Assembly: GCA_945952045.1 (NCBI GenBank)
Contig: CAMFHE010000014.1
Coordinates: forward strand, 1 to 64,000
Length of the DNA: 64,000 bases
Direction of reading: 5' to 3'
Origin: an uncultured Rhizobium sp.
Lineage (GTDB): Bacteria; Pseudomonadota; Alphaproteobacteria; Rhizobiales; Rhizobiaceae
Under the pieces are notes generated by a model, which was given only the letters and a program-made list of their open reading frames with translations, was not told the DNA's origin and did not search any database. Shown piece after piece: positions 40,131 to 47,812 of the stretch (position 1 is its first letter; every line of letters starts with the position of its first letter). Made by a program: the position numbers and the translations under genes.

Positions 40131-41054
40131 ATGGCGAAAGGCGCTCTCGCTCAAGGCTGGCTTCTGCGCGAGCGCCGGCCGGGCGATCGGCGTGTGCTCT
40201 ATTTGTCGACGCTTGCCGTGCTGTGCGCCATCGCCGCCACCGTTCTGCTTGCCAATGGCCAGCGCAATCTTCATCTTTTGCTCGGCGCTCCGCCGCTGGC
40301 GGGCGCCGTTCCCGTCAATCCGCAAATCATCCCGGCGATTGCAGTGATGGCCGAAAAGCCGGCGGAGTTGCGCATGCTTCCGGCGCGCTCCTTTTCAAGC
40401 GAAGACATCGACGCCTATTCCACCTTCGTGCGGCTGAGCAGTCTTCCAGCGCAAGCCCTTTGCCGATTCTTGGCAGAGGCGGGATTGCGCAACGAGGGAT
40501 GGCGCGTCAGCGAAATCGACCCGCAGAGCCATGAGTGCCCGGCGCAGTTGCGCCTGTTCTCCGGCGAACCCGGCGGCGGCTTCGACACCGCGTTCGCCGA
40601 TGTGAAGGGCGATGCCGGCGGTCGCATCCTGCGCTTGCGTCTCAAGGTCACTGCCCGTGACGCCGTCAACCGCGCCATCCTCGACGGCAAGATCGCCGCG
40701 ATCCTCGATTTCGTCGTCACGCAATCCGGCTGGTCCGATTTTTCGGAGCTTGGAAAAAGAGTGCTGGCCACAGGAGATTTTACCGTCGAGAGCCATGGAC
40801 TTCGCGTCAGCCGCCAGCAGGAGCGCCTGTCTCCGAACAGTTACAACCTCGTCCTGTCTCCGGTTTTCGAAACACAGGGTGCGCGCAACGCATATGCCTA
40901 TTTTCTCTCGACGCGTGGCATGCTGCCGGGCGCGTCCGGCAATCTGTCAAATCCCGCCCAAATTCACCACGCGCTGAGACACGACCTTGCCCCCGATGGC
41001 ATTGCGGCTCTGGATGTTTCCTTGTCTACGCGGTTTTTCCCGCCAAGGCGCTGA
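40131..41054 (+). CDS. Membrane-anchored periplasmic protein of the polysaccharide locus, function unknown
   Basis: 307 residues. A basic start (RERRPGDRR) and one hydrophobic helix (VLYLSTLAVLCAIAATVLLAN, about 22-42) anchor a soluble domain that should lie in the periplasm. The domain contains two cysteines (LCRFL, HECPAQL) and ordinary mixed alpha/beta sequence; I recognise no catalytic motif. Similar anchored proteins of unknown function sit next to wza/wzc genes in rhizobial polysaccharide loci, so a helper role in export or modification is the best inference. It is in the same direction as the wza gene 172 bases on. Confidence 0.75.
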   Translation: MAKGALAQGWLLRERRPGDRRVLYLSTLAVLCAIAATVLLANGQRNLHLLLGAPPLAGAVPVNPQIIPAIAVMAEKPAELRMLPARSFSSEDIDAYSTFVRLSSLPAQALCRFLAEAGLRNEGWRVSEIDPQSHECPAQLRLFSGEPGGGFDTAFADVKGDAGGRILRLRLKVTARDAVNRAILDGKIAAILDFVVTQSGWSDFSELGKRVLATGDFTVESHGLRVSRQQERLSPNSYNLVLSPVFETQGARNAYAYFLSTRGMLPGASGNLSNPAQIHHALRHDLAPDGIAALDVSLSTRFFPPRR

Positions 41055-41109
41055 AGGCAAGAATACACGTCGATACATGTTATGGGTGTTTTTGCGTTCA
41101 TGAATGCAA

Positions 41110-41139
41110 TTGACTCCCGATATAGGCCGTGTTCACTAT
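41110..41139 (+). promoter_or_regulatory. Sigma-70-type promoter upstream of the wza-like gene
   Basis: TTGACT (41110-41115), 18 bases, then CACTAT (41134-41139). It lies about 90 bases before the wza-like start, suggesting that this gene has its own promoter. Confidence 0.45.
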
Positions 41140-41226
41140 GGGTTAACCAAAATTTTTCCGGCAGAGAGGCCGGCGGCGGGCCGGCCCGCTCGCCGATCGA
41201 TCCCGATATGTTTCGAGTGGGGAAAT

Positions 41227-42405
41227 ATGCATCGCAAGGCATGGGGTGTTGCGTTTGCCGTGCTTGTCGCTCCGCTTCTCGGCTGCAGCGCGCTGCCGGG
41301 CGCCGGGCCTGATCCGCAAGCCGTCGCCGCGCAGGCGCGTGTGCAGATGCGCTCGCGCGATGGCACGGCCGGCATCGACTATGCGCTTGTCGATATCGAT
41401 GATCGGGTGATTTCGGCGGCTAGCCCGGCGATGCCGCTGGCATTCGCCGCCGTTCCTTCCGGCAAGCGGGGAGGACCTCCGGCGCCGGTGCTGGGGGTGG
41501 GCGATGTCGTTCGCGTCGCGGTCTTCGAATCCCAGGCGGGCGGGCTGTTCATACCCGCCGAGGCGGGGTCTCGCCCCGGCAATTTCATCAACCTGCCGGC
41601 ACAGACGATCGATCGCGACGGGTCGATCGGCGTGCCCTATGCGGGGAAAATTCGCGCCGTCGGACGCACTGCGGAGGCGGTGCAGAGCGAGATCGCCGCG
41701 CGCCTGGCCGATCGCGCCATCGAGCCGCAGGTGGTGGTGTCGATCGAAAAGACACGCTCGATGCAGGCGTCGGTTCTCGGCGCGGTCCGCCAGCCGCAAA
41801 AAGTCGAGTTGAGCCCGGCTGGCGAACGCCTGCTGGATGTGATTTCGCAGGCCGGAGGTTTGAGCGGCCCTGAGCGCGAGACGACGATCACGCTTCAGCG
41901 CCGTGGGCATTCCAGTGTCACCCGCTACGACGTATTGGCGGCCGATCCGTCGCAGAATATTTATGTCCTGCCGGGCGACACCGTTCTCGTCAGCCGCAAT
42001 CGTCGCACTTTCCTCGTCTTCGGCGCCGCCGGGCAGAATGGCCGCATCGATTTCGACGATGCGGATTTGACCCTCGGCGAAGCGCTGGCCAAGGCCGGCG
42101 GGTTGCTGGATGCCCGTGCCGAACCGCGCGCCGTGCTATTGTATCGGCGTGTCGACGCCGTCACGGCCGGGCGCCTCGGTCTCGATCCCCGGCGATACAA
42201 TGGCGCCGTGCCGGTAATCTTCCGGTCAGACCTGCGCGACCCCGCCGGTTTCTTCGCGGCCCAGTCTTTTGCGATGCAGGACAAGGATGTCCTTTACGTC
42301 TCCAATGCGCCGACAGCGGAGCTTGCGAAATTTTTGGCGCTGCTGCGCGGCGCAACCGCCCCGGCGCGAGACATCGCCGATACGAGCCGCTGGGTTGGCG
42401 AGTGA
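41227..42405 (+). CDS. Wza-type polysaccharide export outer-membrane lipoprotein
   Basis: 392 residues. A lipoprotein signal ends in the lipobox LLGC (cysteine near residue 20). The mature part begins the export domain at APVLGVGDVVRVAVFES, continues with NLPAQTIDRDGSIGVPYAGKI and RAVGRTAEAVQSEIAARL (poly_export domain), then SLBB-type segments: VLGAVRQPQKVELSPAGERLLDVISQAGG and VFGAAGQNGRIDFDDADLTLGEALAKAGG. It should form the outer-membrane channel for the polymer, working with the Wzc-like kinase. The ATG at 41227 gives the signal peptide; the frame is open further upstream without one. Confidence 0.92.
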   Translation: MHRKAWGVAFAVLVAPLLGCSALPGAGPDPQAVAAQARVQMRSRDGTAGIDYALVDIDDRVISAASPAMPLAFAAVPSGKRGGPPAPVLGVGDVVRVAVFESQAGGLFIPAEAGSRPGNFINLPAQTIDRDGSIGVPYAGKIRAVGRTAEAVQSEIAARLADRAIEPQVVVSIEKTRSMQASVLGAVRQPQKVELSPAGERLLDVISQAGGLSGPERETTITLQRRGHSSVTRYDVLAADPSQNIYVLPGDTVLVSRNRRTFLVFGAAGQNGRIDFDDADLTLGEALAKAGGLLDARAEPRAVLLYRRVDAVTAGRLGLDPRRYNGAVPVIFRSDLRDPAGFFAAQSFAMQDKDVLYVSNAPTAELAKFLALLRGATAPARDIADTSRWVGE

Positions 42406-42420
42406 GCGCGTCCCGCGGCT

Positions 42421-43191
42421 TCAGAGAATGATCGCGTCCCGGGCGGTAATCTTTAGGACGGTCAATAGTCCGGAGGCATAAGCGCGCGTATCGATGCCGA
42501 TGCGCCCGGGGCCGAAGGTCGGCTCCGGCATGGGCGTATGCCCATGCACGACGGTGGCCGAGAGTCCCGACCCCTCGGCGATGAATGGTTCGCGGATCCA
42601 GAGCAGATCTTCATCGTCCTGCGTTTCCAGAGCGACGCCCGGCCGGATGCCGGCATGAACGAATATGTATCCGCCGATTCTCAAGGCAATCGGCAGGTTT
42701 TCCAGCAAAGTCCGGTGTTCGGTGGGGATTGTCTCGCGCAGCACGCGCCGGATGCCGGCTGCATTGTCGGCATAGCGCGCCAGAAGTGCGTCGCCGTCGA
42801 TCCCATAAGAGTACAGTGTTTCATGGCCGCCCAGCTCCAGCCATTGCAGATGACCGAGCGGATCGTGGAGAAAACGCCGGAAAAGTTCCTCGTGATTGCC
42901 GCAGAGCGCAATCCGCCGCAGGCCGGTCTCGACGCTGTCTCCCAGATGCGACAGTACGCCCGCGGAATTGTTGCCGCGATCGATATAATCGCCCAGGAGA
43001 ACGACGAGGCCGGGACGACCGCATTTGCGAATATCGGCGCGGATGCGATGCTCGGCTTCGAGCAGCAGGTCGAGCCGGCCGTGGACATCGCCGATGGCAT
43101 AGATGGAGTAGGGCGGGTGGCTGCTGCCGAGATCGATGCGCCGCCGGCGCACACGCGGCACCTTCTCCGAAGAGCTGAACAATGAAAACAT
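42421..43191 (-). CDS. PPP-family metallophosphatase (serine/threonine phosphatase-like)
   Basis: 256 residues with all metal motifs of the PPP family in order: YAIGDVHGRLD, VVLLGDYIDRGNNS, ALCGNHEELF, FVHAGIRPG and VVHGHTPMPEP. The GDVHG/GDYIDRG/GNHE set is that of bacterial PrpA-like and PP1-like protein phosphatases. It is cytoplasmic with no membrane segment. It ends 15 bases from the end of the wza-like gene. No Wzb-type tyrosine phosphatase is seen in the locus, so this enzyme may instead act on the kinase or another envelope target. The ATG at 43191 is chosen over an upstream start at 43224. Confidence 0.88.
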   Translation of the reverse strand: MFSLFSSSEKVPRVRRRRIDLGSSHPPYSIYAIGDVHGRLDLLLEAEHRIRADIRKCGRPGLVVLLGDYIDRGNNSAGVLSHLGDSVETGLRRIALCGNHEELFRRFLHDPLGHLQWLELGGHETLYSYGIDGDALLARYADNAAGIRRVLRETIPTEHRTLLENLPIALRIGGYIFVHAGIRPGVALETQDDEDLLWIREPFIAEGSGLSATVVHGHTPMPEPTFGPGRIGIDTRAYASGLLTVLKITARDAIIL

Positions 43192-43266
43192 TGCCGACGT
43201 TTTCCCCCAACTCGCCGTCGGCATATATTTGCGCGTCCGGATCGATCCGGCAAGAGCAATGAGGGC

Positions 43267-43458
43267 CTATGGGCGCATATAGGAGAGCGCGGTGATGAGC
43301 ACGGGAACGAGTTCACTCACCAACGCGACCAGCGCAAGCACGGTCAGGCCGACCGCCTTCGCCCGTCGGCGAAAGCGCTCGGAACTGCTTTCCGGCTCCG
43401 GCACCGGATCGTCGGATCCTGGCGGAAAAATCTCCATTCTGCCGCGAGGCTCTTCCAT
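43267..43458 (-). CDS. 63-residue single-pass membrane protein
   Basis: A proline- and acid-rich N terminus (GSDDPVPEPESSSERFRRR) precedes one hydrophobic helix (AVGLTVLALVALVSELVPVLI, about residues 35-55) and a very short tail. The positive RFRRRAK patch places the N terminus in the cytoplasm. It lies 75 bases upstream of the phosphatase gene on the same strand and may be in its operon. No family is recognised. Confidence 0.55.
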   Translation of the reverse strand: MEEPRGRMEIFPPGSDDPVPEPESSSERFRRRAKAVGLTVLALVALVSELVPVLITALSYMRP

Positions 43459-43670
43459 GCACCTGGTTCCGAAATCCTGCCGCTCGTTCGTGGGCGCTGT
43501 ATCAGATCCGGTTTCTGCGCCGAATTTATGACGCCGGCAAGTGCCCTACCGTCTCCGCCGCCGCCGACCTGTCAAGGCAACGTGCTGCATCCGTGGCGTT
43601 CATGCGTTTTTCCGTTGCAAACTGCAAACGAGATTTTTTCGGGAAAAGCGGAAAATCTTGAGAAAAGCGC

Positions 43671-43699
43671 TTGATCCAGAAAGTCGAAGCGCATATCAG
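43671..43699 (+). promoter_or_regulatory. Promoter of the tRNA-Ser gene
   Basis: TTGATC (43671-43676), a 17-base spacer, then TATCAG (43694-43699). Transcription would begin only a few bases before the mature tRNA 5' end. Confidence 0.5.
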
Positions 43700-43708
43700 G
43701 ACACCACC

Positions 43709-43798
43709 GGAGAGGTGGCCGAGTGGTCGAAGGCGCGCCCCTGCTAAGGGCGTATACCGGGAACGGTATCGAGGGTTCGAATCCCTTCCTCTCCGCCA
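43709..43798 (+). tRNA. tRNA-Ser(GCU)
   Basis: A 90-base type II tRNA. The acceptor stem GGAGAGG pairs with CCTCTCC, the discriminator is G and CCA is encoded. The anticodon GCT lies at 43743-43745 in a CCCTGCTAAGGG stem-loop, followed by a long variable arm (TACCGGGAACGGTA) and a GGTTCGAATCC T-arm. It reads AGC/AGU serine codons. No duplicated 3' end was found nearby that would mark an integrated element. Confidence 0.96.
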
Positions 43799-43959
43799 TT
43801 TTGTTGCTTCCCAAAAAATTGGAAAACTTTGCCTTTGGCTGTGGCGTGACGCGAAATTTCGGAATTTTGACAGCATAAATCGGAATTTGTGGAATTCCGC
43901 CCGTCTGTCAAAGCATCTTCAAGGGCGTCTTAAATCAGGGTCACCATGACCCCGTTTCG
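43799..43959. other. Short AT-rich spacer after tRNA-Ser
   Basis: About 160 bases with no gene and no integrase-like remnant. The base composition is lower in GC than the core genes. Confidence 0.35.
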
Positions 43960-44121
43960 TCAGTCCCGGATGATCCATCCTGCGAAATCCGCAAATCGGA
44001 CGATTTCCAGAGCCTCGACGCCTAACTCCCAGGCCTCGATCGGGTGCTGTATGCCGGCAAGGCCCATTTCCTTCTCTTCCATCTCCGCGATTGAAACGCC
44101 AGCGCGCAACTTGCCGTGCAT
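43960..44121 (-). CDS. Possible 53-residue acidic protein
   Basis: A short frame starting MHGKLRAGVSIAEMEEKEMG and ending FADFAGWIIRD. It has a plausible helical, acidic composition and codon use like its neighbours, but no good ribosome site and no known family. It lies just beyond the terminator of the DUF4214 gene, so it would need its own promoter. It may be a remnant or a chance frame. Confidence 0.3.
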   Translation of the reverse strand: MHGKLRAGVSIAEMEEKEMGLAGIQHPIEAWELGVEALEIVRFADFAGWIIRD

Positions 44122-44133
44122 TTCTATCGATCA

Positions 44134-44170
44134 AAAGAAAATGCCCTCCACGCGATGGCAGGGAGGGCAT
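44134..44170 (-). terminator. Rho-independent terminator of the DUF4214 gene
   Basis: On the - strand a perfect 9-bp stem ATGCCCTCC / GGAGGGCAT (44162-44170 with 44141-44149) is followed by TTTTCTTTT. Confidence 0.8.
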
Positions 44171-44190
44171 AGTAGCTGATCTAAGCGGCT

Positions 44191-45375
44191 CTATGCGAGG
44201 AAGCCGTCGGAAATCGACTGTCCGACCAGTTGCACGTTTTCGCTGCTTTCTGAGAAGCCGAGCAGAACGCTGGCGCGGTCTCCCTGGCCGGTGCTCAGAT
44301 AGTTTTCCCAAAACGCCGTGCCGCCGGCTTCGCCCGTGCGCCCAAGGACGTTTTCATAGATCGTCGCGACGAACTGGGTGTTGGACAGGCTTCCATAGGT
44401 CTGCTTGAACTCGGCGGATGCAACAAAATGTCCGGCCGCGTCATGGCCGCTCAGGCCGCTGTCGATACGATCGATCCAGTATTTGACGCCGCCCTTGTCA
44501 GGCGTGCGGTCGAAGGTCGCCTGATACAGACGATAGGCGACGCCGGAGTTTTCGCCCTGTCCGGTATCGAGATAGAGCGTGCCTTCGGTGAACTTCACGC
44601 GCTCGACACTGGTGAAATAGTAGAGGCTCTTGTCGTCGGAGAGCATGACGGCTTCCGAGCCGACGGACAGACTCAAGCCCTTTGCCGAGCGGGCCATGTC
44701 GATTGTATCGATGCCGCCACGCCCGTCGACATAAGTCGATACCGATTCCGTGACCGAGAAGTGGTCGCGGGCTTCCGTTCCGATAAATGACTTGGCGAAT
44801 TTGGCCGGATCGACATTTCCGTTGCCGTCGGTGTAGTCGCCGGGCTGGACGCCGCCGCCGCCCAGAAGACCCGTCACCGCGCCGAGCAGCCCGCTGAGGT
44901 CGAGAATGCCGTTCGGGCCGATCAGGCCGGTCAGATTCAGCAGGCCGTTATTGCCTAGCAATCCGCCGAGATCGAGCAGGTTACCGTCGCTGCCTGGCGT
45001 TCCATCTGCATTGACGGTGACGATGCCGCCATTGTTGGGCAGAACGATCACTTGCGTGCCAAGCACATCGAGTTGCAGCAGGCCGTTGCTATTGGTGGTA
45101 ATCCCGAGGATGGCGCCGGTATCCAGGCCGGTGTTCAAGAGCGAGCCCAAAGGACCGCCGTCACTATCGCCGCTGCTGCGAAGGAGGTCCGCGACCGTGT
45201 CGACGACATTATCGACTGTAGAACCGGTCGATCCGGTTAACTGTTCTACTGCGTCACCTACCTTGTCGAGCGTATCCCCGATTGTTCCCAGAAGTCCGTT
45301 GAGAAGCGGTCGGGTTACGACAGAGGTGGTTACTTCGTCTCCGTCAAAGTGGAGTGAAGACAATGTGTTTTGCAT
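44191..45375 (-). CDS. Secreted DUF4214-domain protein with leucine-glycine repeats
   Basis: 394 residues, no N-terminal signal peptide. Residues about 20-190 are low in charge and rich in L, G, N, D and T; they include three tandem 12-residue repeats of the form (L/I)L(D/N)L-x-GL-x-G-x-NG near residues 130-165. Residues about 215-260 (GTEARDHFSVTESVSTYVDG, GGIDTIDMARS) resemble haemolysin-type/peptidase M10 repeat edges. The C-terminal part (about 280-385) is a DUF4214 domain: YRLYQATFDRTPDKGGVKYWI, EFKQTYGSLSNTQFVATIYENVLGR. Such proteins in rhizobia are usually exported by type I secretion and act at the surface. The ATG at 45375 has an AAGGGAG site seven bases away that is paired in a leader hairpin. 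Confidence 0.78.
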   Translation of the reverse strand: MQNTLSSLHFDGDEVTTSVVTRPLLNGLLGTIGDTLDKVGDAVEQLTGSTGSTVDNVVDTVADLLRSSGDSDGGPLGSLLNTGLDTGAILGITTNSNGLLQLDVLGTQVIVLPNNGGIVTVNADGTPGSDGNLLDLGGLLGNNGLLNLTGLIGPNGILDLSGLLGAVTGLLGGGGVQPGDYTDGNGNVDPAKFAKSFIGTEARDHFSVTESVSTYVDGRGGIDTIDMARSAKGLSLSVGSEAVMLSDDKSLYYFTSVERVKFTEGTLYLDTGQGENSGVAYRLYQATFDRTPDKGGVKYWIDRIDSGLSGHDAAGHFVASAEFKQTYGSLSNTQFVATIYENVLGRTGEAGGTAFWENYLSTGQGDRASVLLGFSESSENVQLVGQSISDGFLA

Positions 45376-45382
45376 TATAAAA

Positions 45383-45430
45383 CTCCCTTCTTGGTTGCGT
45401 TTCACATATTTAATCTGCAACCAAAAGGGG
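45383..45430 (-). promoter_or_regulatory. Leader hairpin that covers the ribosome binding site of the DUF4214 gene
   Basis: In the mRNA, 14 bases (plus-strand 45417-45430) pair with 14 bases (45385-45398), with one mismatch and one G-U pair, around an 18-base AU-rich loop. The 3' arm contains most of the AAGGGAG ribosome site (45383-45389). When folded, the site would be hidden, so translation could depend on temperature, a small RNA or a protein. Confidence 0.55.
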
Positions 45431-46527
45431 CTTCTTCAATGCCGTCATATGAAGCTTTGAAAACAGCCTTTATATACTCTAAATAAAAGATCGTGCACGT
45501 GAACAATCACACGTTGCGTTCGGTTCGCATTAACGCAGATTGCGCCAATCTGAAGCGATCTGTCATTTCTGAATGGAATTTTGCATCCATCAAATTATCG
45601 GCGGTGTTCTCGCCGTTTCGTGATGTGGGAACGCGCGGCCATTGGCCAGTCTTCAATGTGCCGGCGGAATAATGAGCTACCAATAAGCCTGATGAGCTTC
45701 GGCTCGCTTCTCGACCGGGCGCTTTTTGCACTGCGCCAACGTCATGCCGAGCTGGAATGCAAGCGCGGCTATATGGTGATCCTGGCGCTTCCGCTTACTG
45801 ATCCGCCGATGCGGCCACATGTTCGGCAGGCGGTAGGTTCATAGCCCGTCAATCTCGATGTCCGTCAGCTTGGCAGCCGCATGGCAAAGTACGAACGAAC
45901 ATCGGTGCATTTAGATCAATTGATGAACACTGAGCTCAGCACTCTGCCTCAACCATCGTGACCAGAGCCCGGGCGACGTCGATCCGGCGCTCTGCTGCCT
46001 TTCAAGAGGATTGGTCGCCGCGCCGCCGAATCCGATTTCGGCCGGCAGGCGAATCTATGCGCGAATCCCGCAGCGAGTCGCATCGACGATTCGAGACGAA
46101 GTCGCACGGTGGTCGTGGATACGGCAGGAGAGTCGTCATGCCTGCTCGAACGGATTCGCGAGACGTCGGCAGCAAATGCAACCATAGATGCATGATTTTG
46201 CGGGGGAGCGCGATTTTTGGGATGTGCTGAGGAAGAGGGTGAAGGGTAAAAGTGCGTCTGTTTCCAGGCACTTATTAATCCCCTATTAATAGATGGGGCG
46301 GCCGAGGGGGCTGTTTGTGTTTTTTTGGCAACAGACCGGATGCAACACAGCGCAAATGACGGCCGGATGACAAGTTGATGATTGCGCGCGGCGCTCGGTC
46401 TTGTATTTTCACCATCAGAAGCGAGGCGGTGGATCGTCCGTCTTCTGTAACACGGGAATGGGGCAGGGAACGCTGTCCTTCAGCAAAAGAACCCAAACCC
46501 AAATGAAACTTTGACTGGAGGTCAAAA
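45431..46527. other. Gene-poor 1.1-kb region upstream of the porin
   Basis: No convincing long gene on either strand. 45431-45600 is AT-rich and should hold the promoter of the DUF4214 gene. 45960-46190 is GC-rich with many CGAATC/GATTCG words and looks like degraded or non-coding sequence. 46260-46500 should contain the porin promoter and a long leader. Confidence 0.45.
45692..45844 (+). CDS. Possible 50-residue protein
   Basis: A frame MSFGSLLDRALFALRQRHAE...RQAVGS with core-like codon use and an amphipathic start, but no clear ribosome site. It is the best coding candidate in the gene-poor region. It could be a small regulatory protein or a remnant. No family is recognised. Confidence 0.3.
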   Translation: MSFGSLLDRALFALRQRHAELECKRGYMVILALPLTDPPMRPHVRQAVGS

Positions 46528-47595
46528 ATGAACATCAAGAGCCTTCTTCTCGGCTCCGCTGCAGCCCTCGCTGTAGTTTCCGGTGCCCAGGCTGCTGACG
46601 CTATCGTTGCTGCTGAGCCTGAGCCGATGGAATATGTCCGCGTTTGCGACGCTTACGGCACTGGCTACTTCTACATTCCCGGCACGGAAACCTGCTTGAA
46701 GGTTGGCGGTCGCGTTCGCTTCGACGTTCAGGCTGCAAACTCCTACGTTGCTAACAGCGACCTCGGCTGGCGCACCAAGTCGCGCGCTGAAATCTACCTC
46801 GACTCGGCCAGCGACACCGAGTACGGCCCGCTGAAGACCTCGATCGTAACCCGCTTCGACTTCGACGGCACCTACAACGACGGCGTTCACACCACGACTT
46901 CGCTGATCGCTGCCAACATCCAGCTCGCTGGCTTTACCGTTGGTCTCGCTGACTCGGCTTACACCGTATTCACGAACTACGCTGGCGACATCATCAACGA
47001 CGACGTCATCTCCTACGGTGGCTTCGAAGTTAACCAGATCACCTACAACTACGACGGCGGTAACGGCTTCAAGGCTGTTGTCTCGCTCGAAGACGCTCGC
47101 CTTGCTCGCAACGGCACCGACGTCTGGGGCAACGCTCGTTACGTTGATGACGACAACTACAAGGTCAACGTTGTTGGCGGTCTCGGCTACTCGACCGGCG
47201 CGTTCGGCTTCTCGGTTGTTGGCGGTTACGACAGCCACGTTGAAGAAGGCGCAATCAAGGCTCGCCTCGACGGCACCTTCGGCAACATCACTGCCTTCTT
47301 GATGGGCGCTTGGAGCACCGACGGCAACACCACCAATGCCTTCGCACCGGGCGACTCCTACGGCCCGTGGGGCGACTGGGCAGTTTGGGGCGGTATCGGC
47401 GGCAAGTTCTCCGACACCCTCGGCGCCAACCTGCAGCTCGCTTACACCGACAACAAGACGTTTGCAGCTGCTGCAAACCTCAAGTGGAACCCGGTTCCGG
47501 GCCTGCTCATCCAGCCGGAAGTCACCTACACCAAGTGGGACTCCATCGATCAGGACCAGTGGAACGGCATGATCCGCTTCCAGCGCACGTTCTAA
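46528..47595 (+). CDS. ropA: RopA/Omp2-family porin
   Basis: 355 residues. Signal peptide NIKSLLLGSAAALAVVSGAQA with cleavage before ADAIVAAEP, then the signature of alphaproteobacterial porins: EPMEYVRVCDAYGTGYFYIPGTETCLKVGGRVRFDV with its cysteine pair. Alternating beta strands continue to a terminal phenylalanine (MIRFQRTF). It forms trimeric channels in the outer membrane. Codon use differs from its neighbours (many GCT, GTT, GGT), which fits very high expression. GGAGGT lies just before the ATG. It is monocistronic with its own terminator. Confidence 0.95.
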   Translation: MNIKSLLLGSAAALAVVSGAQAADAIVAAEPEPMEYVRVCDAYGTGYFYIPGTETCLKVGGRVRFDVQAANSYVANSDLGWRTKSRAEIYLDSASDTEYGPLKTSIVTRFDFDGTYNDGVHTTTSLIAANIQLAGFTVGLADSAYTVFTNYAGDIINDDVISYGGFEVNQITYNYDGGNGFKAVVSLEDARLARNGTDVWGNARYVDDDNYKVNVVGGLGYSTGAFGFSVVGGYDSHVEEGAIKARLDGTFGNITAFLMGAWSTDGNTTNAFAPGDSYGPWGDWAVWGGIGGKFSDTLGANLQLAYTDNKTFAAAANLKWNPVPGLLIQPEVTYTKWDSIDQDQWNGMIRFQRTF

Positions 47596-47619
47596 TCATC
47601 AGGCTTCGGCCTCTTGATG

Positions 47620-47647
47620 GAAGCCCGGCCAAAAGCCGGGCTTCTTT
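47620..47647 (+). terminator. Rho-independent terminator of the porin gene
   Basis: A perfect 10-bp stem GAAGCCCGGC / GCCGGGCTTC (47620-47629 with 47635-47644) with a CAAAA loop, then TTT. Confidence 0.85.
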
Positions 47648-47812
47648 CGTTTGAGGTTCTGAAAACTAACGTCCGAGGCGTTATACCAGCGGACATGGCA
47701 AAGAGACGTTGTTCGCCCCGACATGCGGTGGGGCGTTGCGATTGTTCGGCTTCACGAGGAACCGCGCCTGCTGCATATGGCGCCTGTGGAGCGAGAGCGG
47801 GGAACGCGACGC

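Noticed and set aside
43709..43798. tRNA-Ser as the boundary of an intact genomic island
   Set aside because: No integrase gene and no second copy of the tRNA 3' end was found in the window; only a weak case for an old remnant remains.
45949..46230. Overlapping frames on both strands upstream of the porin
   Set aside because: Arginine- and serine-rich translations on both strands with no ribosome site; likely non-coding.
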